Below, piece by piece: positions 38,632 to 49,974 of a DNA stretch of 64,000 nucleotides; position 1 is the stretch's first letter, and each line of letters opens with the position of its first letter. The stretch is taken from positions 124,001 to 188,000 of the forward strand of contig CAJNOJ010000049.1 in the NCBI GenBank assembly GCA_905250025.1, written 5' to 3'. The translations under genes and the position numbers were made by a program. The stretch comes from Adineta ricciae (lineage: Eukaryota > Rotifera > Eurotatoria > Adinetida > Adinetidae). Below the pieces are notes generated by a model. It saw only the letters and a list, made by a program, of their open reading frames with translations. It had not been told where the DNA came from and made no database searches.

Positions 38632-41406
38632 CTATTTATGATCAGTTCGTTTTCTTCCTGATGAATTTCTGTTGGATTTAGATGACGATGAGGTTGACGA
38701 AGACGACGATTCACGACGACGATGATTTCGACGAAAACGTTGTCGTAGAAATTCAGGCGTCGGTGAACGTGATTTACCTACTGGCGGTCTTTTTCTATTG
38801 CGATTTTTCGAGGAATGTCGAGATGATGATGAAGATGAAGAGGATGATGATGTCGACGACGAGGAAGATCGTGAAGTTGAACGACGATGAGGCGGAGGAC
38901 GTCGAGGTGTTGGAGAACGACTAAATAGATTTAATGAACATTCGACACGGTATTCAACAAAAGATAGTACGTGGTATACCTTCTCGATCTTGTTCGTGAT
39001 CTCGATCGACTACTTGAACGATGGTGCGAACGACGATGGCGATGTTTTCCAAAAGACTGACGTAATTCGGATTCTCGAGCTTCACGTTCTCGCTCTTCTC
39101 GTTCCTCACGTTCACGTTGTTGATCTTTGTCCTTTTGAACTATAAATCGAAGAAAACTGAATATTTATCTTCATCTACAGTATAACTATTAATTACATTG
39201 TTTTTTCAAAAGTGTCTGCATTCGACGACGAAGTTTCTCTTGAGGTGTTTTAACCATTGAACTCTACACAATGAAATATTCAATTTCGATTCAAGTTTTT
39301 GCTTATGTGATTTTACCTTAGATGATGATGATGATGATGATAATGGGTTAGAACCATTCTGTTCTTTGTGTGCGACTGATGTTGCACTTGAATCTTGATT
39401 ACGTCTGGAAAATATATAATAACTTTAAATGAAAACAATTTGTTGCTATAGCTAGTTTACTGTCGAGCTTCTTTCCGTTTGAGATATTGTTGAAGATAGT
39501 TATCGTCGTCTTCTTCCTCGTCATCATCTTCATTATCTTTTTTACTATTGATATTTTCTTCTTTCTTATCTAATTTAACGATTTTGATTGCCGGAATTTC
39601 ATCGTCAGATAAAGCATGTCGTTCTCTAAATATTCAATGATAATCAAACAAAACAAAAAATAAATTCAGATATACGGTGATGAATCTTCTTTCAATTTCT
39701 GCAATGTTGATAGAAGAACTTGACTCTTTCTTTGGATTGTTCGGCACGGAACAAATGTAGTGCTAAAGAAATCGAAGGACAAGTTCAGATTGTAAGAAAT
39801 CTTAGTGTAAATCTTACGTTGGCTCTGGCAATCGCGGTGGTGTGGCTAGACGATGAGTACGAATGGAAATCACTTGTGGATCAGCTTTCTTTTTTGCTTC
39901 TCGACATTCATCGAGTAGAGACTTTTCGAAAGATCGTTTGCGTTTCAATTCATTTGCTTTCGACGCATCGTCCTCACCAAACGCAGTGATAAATTCGATC
40001 TTCTCTTTCACTGGTGTGTTATCCACAGGCGATGGCGAACGAGATTTTGATTTCGCTTGCACAACGGGTAATATCGGAGTTTCACGATTAAGATAACTAT
40101 AGAACGAAAAGGTTGAGAAAGAAAGATAAGTGAAAAAAACTTACTTTGGTGGACAAAACTCTCGTTCTTTGATTCGTCTTTCCTTTGCTAAACGACGTTC
40201 ACGACGTCCTCGGCGACCCTGAAAATAAATCTTTCATAAAAAGCGTGAAAAAAAGCAAACTTTTTTCTCACCTTTCCCGGCACATCTTGTTCTCTATCCA
40301 ATTTATTTTCTCGAATTATTTGCATTTCTTCTCGATCAAGAATCAACAATCGTGCAAAATCTCCAAAAGCTAATCCATAATGTGTAGCGACTTTATTTAA
40401 CGATGCTTTGTTTTCACTGGTTAACTGTGCGACATCGATTTCAATGTCTAAATCTAAATCATCATCGTCATCATCGTCGTTGTCACTATCGTCAAGTATT
40501 GATTTCTTCGATGATGTTGTTGCAGGTGCATCATCATAAGCGAAACCGATTTCCGCTTTCTTCCCAATGGATCTAGATCGAAATGGAAAAGAAAACAACG
40601 GTGAATGCATTTTATTCTGCGAACAAAACGTGCTACTTGTCGGACGCTCGCTTCCTAAGTTTCTTATGGTCACAGCCTACTTTTTCTTTTTTGCTTCTCG
40701 CGAAGCTGGATGTTCATCTCGAAGTGCACCGAATTTTTCATCATTTTCAATATCACGTAAACATTGTTCTTCACTAACTAAAATTTTTCAGAAAAGAATC
40801 GTCAAGTGTTTTCTTCTTCATCTATCGACTTACCACTCGTTGATTCGTTATGAATTAACACTCGATAACGTTCATAGTTACATAAACGTTCCTCATTTTG
40901 TTCCGTTTCAGTTAACAATCTATTAGGGATAAAATAGAAATCAGTTCTGGCCTGTGTTCGATTCATTGGAGATCGTATGCGAAACAAAATTGAAAAAGTA
41001 CCGACTCGGAGCCTTGTTGAGTTCTTAGAGAATATTCATCAATAATATCCAAATGGGAACGAACATCAAACCGATCAATTAATGTACTTTCATCATCTCG
41101 CCATGGTGTCCTATAGCAAAACGAGAATCAGATCTGAGTGAAGTGATGAAGATTCGAACTTACAAGGTCGATTCAGCAGCAGTAGCGACCGCTGGATCTA
41201 GATGAATCTTTGCTGGTCGGCCCCAAATTTGTAAGAATTCTGCTGGATCCCGTTTCTATATGAAGACACACAAGATGATAGAAGAGAATTTATGAAATTC
41301 AACGAACAATTCTTTCGTAATATTCTTTCCGTCGTTCTGATCGTTTTTTATAATCAACAATCATTCCGCGAAGTTTCTTTTCGTGCTTTCGCATTTCTTG
41401 CCACAT
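38632..41406 (-). CDS. CLASRP: CLASRP-like SR splicing factor (CLK4-associating, SWAP domain)
   Basis: This is a nuclear SR-related protein implicated in alternative splicing. The start at 41406 gives MWQEMRKHEKKLRGMIVDYK, the characteristic CLASRP N-terminus. Next come DPAEFLQIWGRPAKIHLDP, LIDRFDVRSHLDIIDEYS, RLCNYERYRVL, IGKKAEIGFAYDD, an acidic stretch, LNKVATHYGLAFGDFARLL, and VKEKIEFITAFGEDD (matching EKITFITSFGG in vertebrates). The C-terminal half holds KTPQEKLRRRMQTLLKK, a long Arg/Glu charged helix, and an RS domain with poly-Ser runs ending near 38632. Around ten short introns are present. The ZMYND12 stop lies 157 nt upstream on the same strand. The order of domains and the N-terminus make the assignment secure. 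Confidence 0.9.
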
Positions 41407-41563
41407 GACTATTGTTTTCCGATCTGCAAGCAAAAGAAAGAAAAATACTGTGGAATAGAAAAAGAAGATCGATCGAATAGAGATTCATTCACTGTATTCA
41501 TTCGAAACATTGGAAAAGAAAAGAAAAGAAAGATTAAAATTATAAGAATAAAAAAAGAAACGA

Positions 41564-42881
41564 TTAATTTTCTTGCTGTTGACGCTTCATCAACGCTTTC
41601 ATTCGACTAAGTTGGTCAAGAAATTTTAGAATACGCTGTTGATCTTCGTCGATCTCCCGTACCGTACAATCTTTGATGTTCTTCATAGAATCACGCACTT
41701 GAATGTAATCACGTGCAAGAAAATGCAATATCGTAAAACAATGGTAAATTTTGTTCGATTCTTGAACGGTTGTTGGGCCGTGGGACGTTTCGTGACGATA
41801 AGCTAATAATGTTTGAAGTGTATTATGTGCTTCAGCTTCTGTGGCTAAGTCTTGGAGAGAAGAAGAGAGATTTAGTTGAAGTTAGAAACATAAATGAAAT
41901 TTGATTTACCAAGTTTGGACGGATTTGTTGTGTTTTCTTCGTCATCTTCATCGTTGTCTTGTTTTCCTAAAACGGCTTCCATATCCGAGAAAACAACTCG
42001 CGATTGAAGAAGACGACGCAAATGATTGTACCACATTTGTGTTACTTGAGTGTATAACGATTCAGTCACTTCCAAACGGTTCATTAGTTTGAAGACTTTA
42101 CCCAAAAGAAAATAACCTCCGGCTACTTTATAATGCTCTGTACCGTAAAACAACGAAGCATCATAAATCTAAATGGACAAGAAATGAATGAAATCAGTTG
42201 AACGTTCGATAATACAAACATCGTTTGCTAAATGTCTCGCTGCTTCGTCATAATCTCTTCTGGCAATACTTAATTGTGCCATATTTCGTGCAACTTGTGA
42301 TGTGATTGCAGGTGGAGCATGATCTTGTTGTTGTAAAACTGTATATTGTGCTTGAGATAAGTATTCCCAACATTGATTTAATTGTTTCAAACCTAGACTT
42401 GCTTCAGCTAAGACTAAATACGATGGAATAAGTTCGACACTTCGTGGACCATGAACCTCAATAGCTAATTTTAAGGAAGCAAGCGCAGCTGGTATGGCAG
42501 CGTCATAACGACTTTGAAAAACCTACGATAAACAAAGAGATTTTCGAAACAGAAGACGAACTTTTCATTCTTTATTACGTGTCTTTCCCCAATCATTCGT
42601 GTAACTTCGATTAAATGAAGTTTCTTCTCACGTATTTCTCGATCACGATCACGACGTTCTTCTTCCGATGGAAGAAATGGTTGTTTCGCTCGAATAGTTG
42701 CTAGTGTCGAACAAATTTTATCATGGATACCATTACTATCAGTTGCTTGATGTTCTTCGGAACAGTAATATGTTACACGACATTTGGTACATATACGTGA
42801 CGCTGTTTTGCCACAGATTTCACATTTATGTGAAATAGATTTGGGAAAAGCGAGAGGATAGACGATTTCTGTTGTCGCCAT
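41564..42881 (-). CDS. ZMYND12: ZMYND12-like MYND zinc-finger/TPR protein
   Basis: The start at 42881 gives MATTEIVYPLAFPK, then a MYND finger: CEICGKTASRICTKC, YYCSEEHQ, HDKIC. The body consists of TPR-like helices matching ZMYND12: PFLPSEEERRDRDREIREKK, AAIPAALASLKLAIEVHG, SVELIPSYLVLAEASLGL, YLSQAQYTVL, RRDYDEAARHLANDVC, GGYFLLGKVFKLMN and SLYTQVTQMWYNHL. The stop is at 41564-41566. An upstream in-frame stretch to 42950 has no ATG supporting an earlier start. In vertebrates ZMYND12 is linked to sperm axonemes with TTC29; a ciliary role here is inference. There are four or five short introns. Confidence 0.9.
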
Positions 42882-43812
42882 CCCTTCCTTTATTTTTGTC
42901 AGTAACAAACAATGATCAGGAGGAGAAATGAAAAGACTTTCTCGAAACAACCAATGAGAATCAAAAGAAAACTACACTGACATCTAAAGACACTTGGATA
43001 CCGTATACTGTTTCAAATTTTCTTTTGGAAAAAAACGTAACATTCCTTATACAAGATAACATTGACACAGTTCAATAATTCATTGTTATTTTATTACAGA
43101 AAATCGACTAATTCACTATATACATATATAAATACGTCAAGAAAATATGATACAATAAAATTTCCTTTTAATTGTTCAATATCGGATCTATTCTCTACCT
43201 TCGCTAATAAATAATCACGCATTCGATTCATCGATCAAACATATTGAACACAAGTTCGAAGTTCTCATCCTTCTCTTTCATATAACCAGATTATCACAGA
43301 GTACATCCACGCCATCTAACGTTCATATAGATAATCACACAAGATGCTTCTCAGTTATTCGTTCAGACAACGAATCAAAGAAACCATGGATGTATCTATG
43401 TTTGCGCACACTCACATTATTTGTACACATAGCTTTAATCCAATGCAACAGTAGAACAACACATATGATATGTCCTAACATTGGATAGAGATTAATAAAT
43501 ACTCGTTCCGAAATGATTCTCGAGAAGTATTACATATATGTGTTGTAATCATTGTAGTCGTTATATGTATCTAACAGATCCTTAAACATACTCTCTTTGA
43601 ACCGACGATGAACAAATCAAATATTATACGAAAAAGAAAGATTCTTTCATACGAAAGAGTTAATTGAATTGTTCACAGAGAAATTAAATCTATTTGTTCG
43701 TAAATTATAATATACAATCGTCGTTGTTATTGTTCAGATAAGTGATGAATAAAAATTACCGATTGATTTATCTTGTAGAATATTTCGAATTTTCGTCAAT
43801 TCACATATTGGT
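42882..43812. other. Divergent promoter region, ZMYND12 to PhoD-like gene
   Basis: These 930 nt lie between divergently transcribed genes. The sequence is AT-rich with no supported exon, repeat or RNA gene. Both promoters must lie here. Confidence 0.45.
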
Positions 43813-45861
43813 ATGGCTGACGAAATATCTGAAAAAGATATTCAAGGATGTGTAAAAGATAAAAATGGCGACTTAGATGCAAATGCACCGAATCCTGTCA
43901 ATCCACATCCTCAGAATAATGAGGATTGTCCTACACCAAAACCAACAACGACGACGATAGAAGATTTACCTGCTCCAACACCGGTCTCATTGAAATCACC
44001 TCATATTACTCGTCCACCTCAACGACCTGGTCCAGCCCTTGGACCTTATTATCAATTTTTAACTACTGATTTGAATCAAATGCTATGGTACGGTAGTGCA
44101 CTGATATTTCGTGAAATTTCTTTCGATCAGCCAACAATTGATTTCTTCTGTGAACCAAAGTTAGACTATAGTTGGGAAGTTTTATATGATAATATTTTTA
44201 ACATGCGTGCTTATCGTGTAAATATCTCCATAGAATTACGTGATGGTGAAGGTGATGATAAAATTCACTGGAAAATGAATTGGGGTGATCGAATAACCGA
44301 AGGTGTATTTCGTATACCACGCTACAATCAAAAATGGCGTGGTGGATTTTTCTCTTGCAATGGTTTTGATGCCACGGTACCTGAACAAACAAAATCCGAT
44401 TTGACATTCGGTGACGTTTGGGAACATTTAAATTCTGTTCACGATGAAACACCTCTACATATCTTAATATGGGGTGGTGATCAAAATTATATTGATTTTA
44501 TGTTTGAAGATATCCCGTACCTCAAAGAATGGGTGGAAATGGAATGGAATTCAAAGTGGACATGTGATTTTCGAGATGATTTACGTGAACAAGTTGAGGA
44601 ATACTATTTCAATTCTTATGTGCAAAATTGGGAACGACCAGAAGTTAAAAATGCTTTAGCATCAATTCCAAGTGTGATGATGTGGGATGATCATGATATA
44701 TTCGATGGAGCAGGATCATATCCTCCTTTACTTCATGATAGTCCAATGATGACGGGCCTGTTTAATGCAGCACAAAAACTTCGTCTGCTGTTTCAACATC
44801 AAACAACAAAAGAAAAAGCTCGAGAACATGGCTTATTCGGCTATCAAGGATACAATTTTCTTTCTCAATGTGGACCAGATTTACTTCTGGTTGGCTGTGA
44901 TGGACGTACAGAACGCAGTACAGAGACAGTTCAACACGCGCAAAGTTGGAATTTGATATTTAATAAATTAGAAGAACATGCATCAAACATTACACATTTG
45001 ATCGTTTTATTTCCTGTTCCATTTTCGTTTGTTCGATTTAAATTAGCTGAGACGATATTCGAGCATTTCAAAAATCTTCCTAACAAATATCGACATCTTC
45101 CCGTTGTTAAACAGACGAACTCAATATTTGGTTTACCAGAATTATACGATGATCTTCTCGATGAATGGACCCATAAAGCGCATATCGACGAGCGTAATCG
45201 TGCCTTAGCACAATTTCAAGAATTAGCTGAAAACAAACGAATTAGAATAACGTTTTTCAGTGGTGACGTACATTGCTGTGGGATAAGTCGATTTCGAACA
45301 AGAAATCAAACAGGATTGATACCAATTCATGATAGTAAATTGATGTATCAAGTTATCTCTTCGGCCATTGTGAATATTCCACCATCCCGACGAGCACTCC
45401 GCGTCGCTCATTATGTTAAGACAAAATGGCATCCAATCGATAATACTGATGAAGAACTAATTGATTTTTTTCCACGTTTACCTGAAACAGGAAGAAAGAT
45501 AGCACACAAAAAGTTACTTTCCAATCGAAACTGGTGTTATTTCGAAATATGCGAAGAAACTAATTCAACAGTTTATAATAATTCAAGCACTGATCTGTTC
45601 CGTCGTCATTCGAAATCGAAAGAACAGAATGCAGCTGCGACAGATTTAGGTCCAACATCAACGGAGGATGGACAAGGAGGATCGAGATCTCCAATACATC
45701 GACATTCTCATCGTGGCTCTTGCTCAGCGAAGAGAGAGGTTGGAGAAGAAGAAATCGGAACAAAATCATTGAAAACTCGACTCTGGTTAGAAAGCGGCAA
45801 AAAACATAAAGAAGGAAGACGATTTGTCAGTTATGAGTTATTAATTCCAAATCTTATTTAG
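43813..45861 (+). CDS. PhoD-like metallophosphatase (fungal/YGR266W type), intronless
   Basis: This is a 682-residue single-exon protein. Residues about 1-85 are a Pro/Asp-rich disordered lead. The catalytic region shows PhoD/metallophosphoesterase signatures: HILIWGGDQNYID (metal-binding GGD), SIPSVMMWDDHDIFDGAGSY (conserved WDDHD), LLLVGCDGRTERS and ITFFSGDVHCCGISRF (GDVH). Between them lies the long insert with EMEWNSKWTCDFRDD and EEYYFNSYVQNWER typical of the eukaryotic PhoD-like group. The last ~100 residues are Ser/His/Lys-rich. No signal peptide or membrane helix is seen, so a cytosolic location is likely. The real substrate is unknown; family members act on phosphomono- or diesters. 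It is a long, uninterrupted ORF in a window where most genes have many introns, which fits retroposition or horizontal acquisition. That origin is inference. Confidence 0.87.
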   Translation: MADEISEKDIQGCVKDKNGDLDANAPNPVNPHPQNNEDCPTPKPTTTTIEDLPAPTPVSLKSPHITRPPQRPGPALGPYYQFLTTDLNQMLWYGSALIFREISFDQPTIDFFCEPKLDYSWEVLYDNIFNMRAYRVNISIELRDGEGDDKIHWKMNWGDRITEGVFRIPRYNQKWRGGFFSCNGFDATVPEQTKSDLTFGDVWEHLNSVHDETPLHILIWGGDQNYIDFMFEDIPYLKEWVEMEWNSKWTCDFRDDLREQVEEYYFNSYVQNWERPEVKNALASIPSVMMWDDHDIFDGAGSYPPLLHDSPMMTGLFNAAQKLRLLFQHQTTKEKAREHGLFGYQGYNFLSQCGPDLLLVGCDGRTERSTETVQHAQSWNLIFNKLEEHASNITHLIVLFPVPFSFVRFKLAETIFEHFKNLPNKYRHLPVVKQTNSIFGLPELYDDLLDEWTHKAHIDERNRALAQFQELAENKRIRITFFSGDVHCCGISRFRTRNQTGLIPIHDSKLMYQVISSAIVNIPPSRRALRVAHYVKTKWHPIDNTDEELIDFFPRLPETGRKIAHKKLLSNRNWCYFEICEETNSTVYNNSSTDLFRRHSKSKEQNAAATDLGPTSTEDGQGGSRSPIHRHSHRGSCSAKREVGEEEIGTKSLKTRLWLESGKKHKEGRRFVSYELLIPNLI

Positions 45862-46080
45862 ACTGATCAATGCAAAAGTAGTTTTTCATTTAATTGCCTT
45901 CGGAAATAATTGTGAAGTTACAATACCTCTTCTTGTTGTTTGTTGAATAGTCTTTGATTTTGTTAATAAAAAGCGTTATCTTATAAAAGTATAGTATAAC
46001 TTAGCAGACTCAATTAATTTTTTTTTATTGTGAAGATCAAAAGAAATTTTGAAAAGCATTTTGAGATGTTGAATTCATCA

Positions 46081-46521
46081 CTATTTTGGACATGATTTTA
46101 CATACTGTTCTGTTTCTTGTTGCATTGGTATTTTGTCTAATTCACTTTGATAGTTTTTCGAAAGACATTTGTTTCTTTCTTGATCACGTTTGTACGATGG
46201 TACACCTCCAATTCGCACCATCGCGAAAAAGTTCGTAGCAAACACTTTACAGTCGTTTAGCAGGCGATTTTCACATCGATTCTTGATACATGTATAGAAC
46301 GTGCAGTTGCATGTCAGTCGACTCATCGAACAATTGCGATAACATGCATCATGGCTGACACAGCATGGAATGATTTCTCTTCGATCGATTTTGTTGAGAG
46401 CCAGATCGATATTCATACCCATGGGTCCGCATCCAAATGAATTATCACTGATGATAGAAGCAGATGACACCAGACTGGTCATCGATAGGGTTTTGACGAT
46501 GAGCGAGTATCTTTTCAACAT
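46081..46521 (-). CDS. Secreted phospholipase A2, group XII-like (copy 1)
   Basis: This is a 146-residue single-exon protein. The first ATG in the frame is at 46521; the open frame before it begins only at a TTG. The N-terminal hydrophobic stretch is weaker than in copy 2. The core reads FGCGPMGMNIDLALNKID, IPCCVSHDACYRNC, LTCNCTFYTC and KNRCENRLLNDC. The CCxxHDxCYxxC motif contains the catalytic His and the Asp partner. Cys spacing and the GCGPxGxxxD stretch in place of the usual Ca loop resemble group XII PLA2 more than venom or pancreatic types. A predicted lipase that may or may not be active; PLA2G12B in vertebrates is inactive, but because of a changed His, which is kept here. It lies 1.1 kb downstream of its paralogue. 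Confidence 0.8.
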   Translation of the reverse strand: MLKRYSLIVKTLSMTSLVSSASIISDNSFGCGPMGMNIDLALNKIDRREIIPCCVSHDACYRNCSMSRLTCNCTFYTCIKNRCENRLLNDCKVFATNFFAMVRIGGVPSYKRDQERNKCLSKNYQSELDKIPMQQETEQYVKSCPK

Positions 46522-47615
46522 AATGTTGCAGAAGACTGACAATGACAACAACGCTATATGTTTGATTTCGCGTAGAAAATATTTGACACGAAGTAGGCGG
46601 TAAGGTTGTACGCTGTGCTTCGGTTATATAGTGATCAAATCGAACGATAAGTCATGCTTGGGTATGTTGAACGTCAGTAAGTGATTCAAGACGAACTTTC
46701 TAATAATTCTCCATGTTGATAATTTATCATGCTCGTTGCTTTGTTTTACGATGAATAATACATAAGAATCAATCGTCAGTAATACATGATAAACGAGAAT
46801 AATCGCGAAAGGTGACGATATACATCATTATGATGATACCAAATCTTAGGAAATCTGGCAAAGAAAAAAATGACAGAACGGAGGAGAATCGAATGGAAAT
46901 CAGTCTAGATGAAGAAGCATCATCGATATCTTCATTCTTGAGACTATATTTATTGTACAAGTAATAAAAATATTCGTGTTCAATTATAATTACATTCAAA
47001 TGAAAGATTTAAAGTGTTTTTTGTCAAAGCATTATTTAAGTTAATTTAAAATGGTGAAGGAAACAGTTATCATTCATGATTCAATATGTACTTCTCTCTT
47101 TCCTTTCTCAGCTATCGATATAAACATTGAAATTGGATGAATAACCGAAGAAAAGTTGGAACAATGACGAACAACATGATTGTTTTAGTTTAACTTGTAT
47201 TATTATTCGAAATCAGTGCCGTATATTGAAGAGAGGAAGAAGACGAAGATTTATTCTAATCGCTAGTCTATGGATAGATCATTTGTTCAGCACCAAGTGG
47301 TGAAATCTGCATGGAAAATGACACATTATTCCAACAAAACTGTTGTCATAAATCAGATATGAATAAGTGATGTTGGTAGACACGGATGATTTGTTTATAC
47401 TTGATGATCAAAATTCTCCGAGAATTCTGAAGAGTGAATATACGGTGCACACGGAAATGTAAATTTTACGAGGTAATGTCTCTCGATGTGTAATATATTT
47501 CTAATGCTGCTCTTCACTACAGTAGATTCAATATACTAGAAGCGCTGGTTGTCGAAATTGATCAAACATTATTATTTATTTTTCAAAAAGAAAACAAACA
47601 ATTGATCGTTACTGT
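46522..47615. other. Spacer between the tandem PLA2 copies
   Basis: About 1.1 kb separates the two minus-strand PLA2 genes. No further copy or remnant of the CCxxHD motif is visible in it. It should hold the promoter of copy 1 and the 3' end of copy 2. Confidence 0.45.
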
Positions 47616-48047
47616 TTATGAAAATAGACATGATTTTAGTTCTTTTTCAATGTTTTCTTTGTTCCAAAAGGTCTCGAAAAAAGAGTTTGATGGACAGTTA
47701 CTTCTTTGATCACGTTGGTACGATGATATGCCTCCAGTTCGGACTAGTGTATAAAAATTTATTGCAAAAACTGCGCAATCGTAGGGTAACTTGTTTTCAC
47801 ATTGGTTTTTAATACATTTGTAGAAATCACAATCGCACTGGAATCGAGACATTGAACAGTTACGATAGCATATGTCGTGAGCAACACAGCATGGTATGAT
47901 CTCTTCTCGATCAATTTGATTGAGACCTTGGTCAATATTGATACCCATCGGTCCACATCCATATGTACTACCACTATTGACAGGATTGGACAATGTTAAA
48001 TAGATCACGGATAAGATCGTGAAGATAATCAAACAAATTTTTAACAT
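47616..48047 (-). CDS. Secreted phospholipase A2, group XII-like (copy 2)
   Basis: This is a 143-residue single-exon protein, clearly paralogous to the copy at 46.1-46.5 kb. It has a clean signal peptide (MLKICLIIFTILSVIYLTLS). The mature core YGCGPMGINIDQGLNQIDRE and IPCCVAHDICYRNCSMSRFQ keeps the catalytic His-Asp pair, followed by CDCDFYKC, KNQCENKLPYDC and FYTLVRTGGISSYQRDQ. Shared residues run almost from end to end, including the unusual VRxGGxxSYxRDQ tail, so the pair arose by tandem duplication. The different signal regions suggest some age. A role in digestion, lipid metabolism or defence is possible; the sequence alone does not decide. Confidence 0.85.
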   Translation of the reverse strand: MLKICLIIFTILSVIYLTLSNPVNSGSTYGCGPMGINIDQGLNQIDREEIIPCCVAHDICYRNCSMSRFQCDCDFYKCIKNQCENKLPYDCAVFAINFYTLVRTGGISSYQRDQRSNCPSNSFFETFWNKENIEKELKSCLFS

Positions 48048-49974
48048 CGTAGTTCGATTGGTATAGCAAGAATTATGTAAGAAACTGTACTTAAAATATT
48101 GTTTATGAAAACAATTCTATCTATTGCACTGTATTTATATGGAGAGTGCTAAGTAGTACTGTAAGTCATGGTTGAGTCTCTTTTACGTCAATGAATGAGT
48201 CAAACACTATTTGAAATACGGTTTTGCATTTATTCGACGCGCAAAATACGTATTACTCATTAAAAACGTAACACGATAATACAGTACATATCGGATTCAT
48301 AAAAGTATACGACCGATTTGTCGATGAAAAATACTAACTAGTACTTTGATTGCCTATATGTCTATTGTTCTGTATGTACCATCAATAACTAAACACTTTC
48401 TGGCATTACCTTCGAAAAGAAATTCTGTCTTTATTTAGTTTAATAATCTTTGAACTGTTTTTCAGATCTGTATATCAGTAATATAATTCGAAGTATTCCG
48501 ATTTTGTTTTTTCAACAACACTAGTGAGGGGAATCGCGGAAGATTCAACTGCTTGTTATTAATTTAATTTTTGTATTATGCAATCGATTCATTTTTGAAA
48601 TACAAATAAATATAAGGATTTGACTGACTTCACAAAATATTCATTTAGATTTTATGATATTGAGATCGAAATATTGAACGTTACGTTGACGCTAATTATA
48701 GTGGTTCATTATCATTTACGAATGCAATTTACAATAGTGTCGAACTCAAAAGTTGAATTCAATTATTCTCCTCGCCCTCTCAACATCCATCTTACATCTT
48801 CGTGTTGAACTCTTTCTTGTCAATAAGTTTTCTGATTATTTCAGTTTTTCTTCATTGACTGTTCAGTAGTGTCAATCTTGATAGTCGAATTCCACTATTC
48901 TACTCCACATCCATCCCACGCCCTCAATTATATTCTGCTTTTGTGTATATGTTGATCGTTTCGCTGGCATATCCTCTGGCGCCATCTTTGAATGGAATTT
49001 TATGTCCATCCGACTTATTGACCAATTGATTACTTCTTCTGTTCGGTTCTGTTTTTTTTCTACTAGTTACTTAAATAATGATTCAAACTAGTTTACCACT
49101 CGATATGTAGAGAACAATTCTCGACCAATGTTAAATTAACTAATTGTATGTTTATATCTACATGAAGTTGACAAATATTGTCCGATCTGATTTTCAAGTC
49201 AATTCCAACAAATATCGATAAGTATTATGACACAAAATGTATAATTATGATAATGTTGATGAAAGTACATTTCTAGCAAAATACGAGTTGTGTTTTTGAA
49301 CCGCAACATTCTTCTCGTTGTAGAGCCATTTGTGCTCTGGGAAGTTTTCAGTAGTTTCTATCAATTCATATTTCATTTTTTTAAAATATTTACAGGTCGT
49401 TGATTTTGAATGCCTGAAGTCTTTTCCATTTTGCGTTGATTGACCATAAAAATCACTCTCTATTGTCGATAGATAATATGTTTTGATTATACAGATTTTC
49501 AATAGTTAAGTAGAGAAAAATGTCGCTTAAGCATAAAACTTTAGTTTCATTTTCATCGACTAAATGTAAATTACCGTCTATCCGGTCGTATTGTGATTAT
49601 GAAAAAAGAGCAAACACCTACCTGTTCCTTATTCTGTTAGGCGACTTTGAAATTGTTTGTTCTCCTCAAATAAAATATCTCATTGAAATCGCTTTTAAAT
49701 GACTTCAGCATCTAATCGTACACAAATTACTTCGCTTGATGAGTTAAATCAATCGTAGTTTCGATCCGGTTTACAGAAATAGACCGTCTGAAAAAAAAAT
49801 ACAATCCCGATGTGTATCCCATTACTCAGAGTCAATAGAAATCGATCTGTTATTAAAAATAAAAGTGATATGTACGTACTCGATGTTGTTAGTATCACTG
49901 CCATGTTTTTCTCATTTGAACTATTTTAGATTTAATTATTCTGTTGATACTCACAATCAATTCATATCGAACAA
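48048..49974. other. Intergenic region, PLA2 copy 2 to SLC37-like gene
   Basis: These 1.9 kb lie between divergent genes. The region includes an imperfect direct repeat (48735-48795 and 48867-48919; see findings). Open frames at 48620-48808 and 49245-49502 are short and lack any recognisable motif, so I do not call them genes. Confidence 0.4.
48735..48919. repeat. Imperfect direct repeat pair
   Basis: The units 48735-48795 and 48867-48919 share the order TAGTGTC, AGT, GAATTC, TATTCT, CTC and CATCCATC. Several substitutions and one short length difference separate them. It looks like an old local duplication of about 55-60 nt. Confidence 0.5.

Noticed and set aside
49245-49502. Minus-strand 85-codon frame upstream of the SLC37-like gene
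   Set aside because: No signal peptide, motif or splice partner was found, so a chance frame is the simpler explanation.
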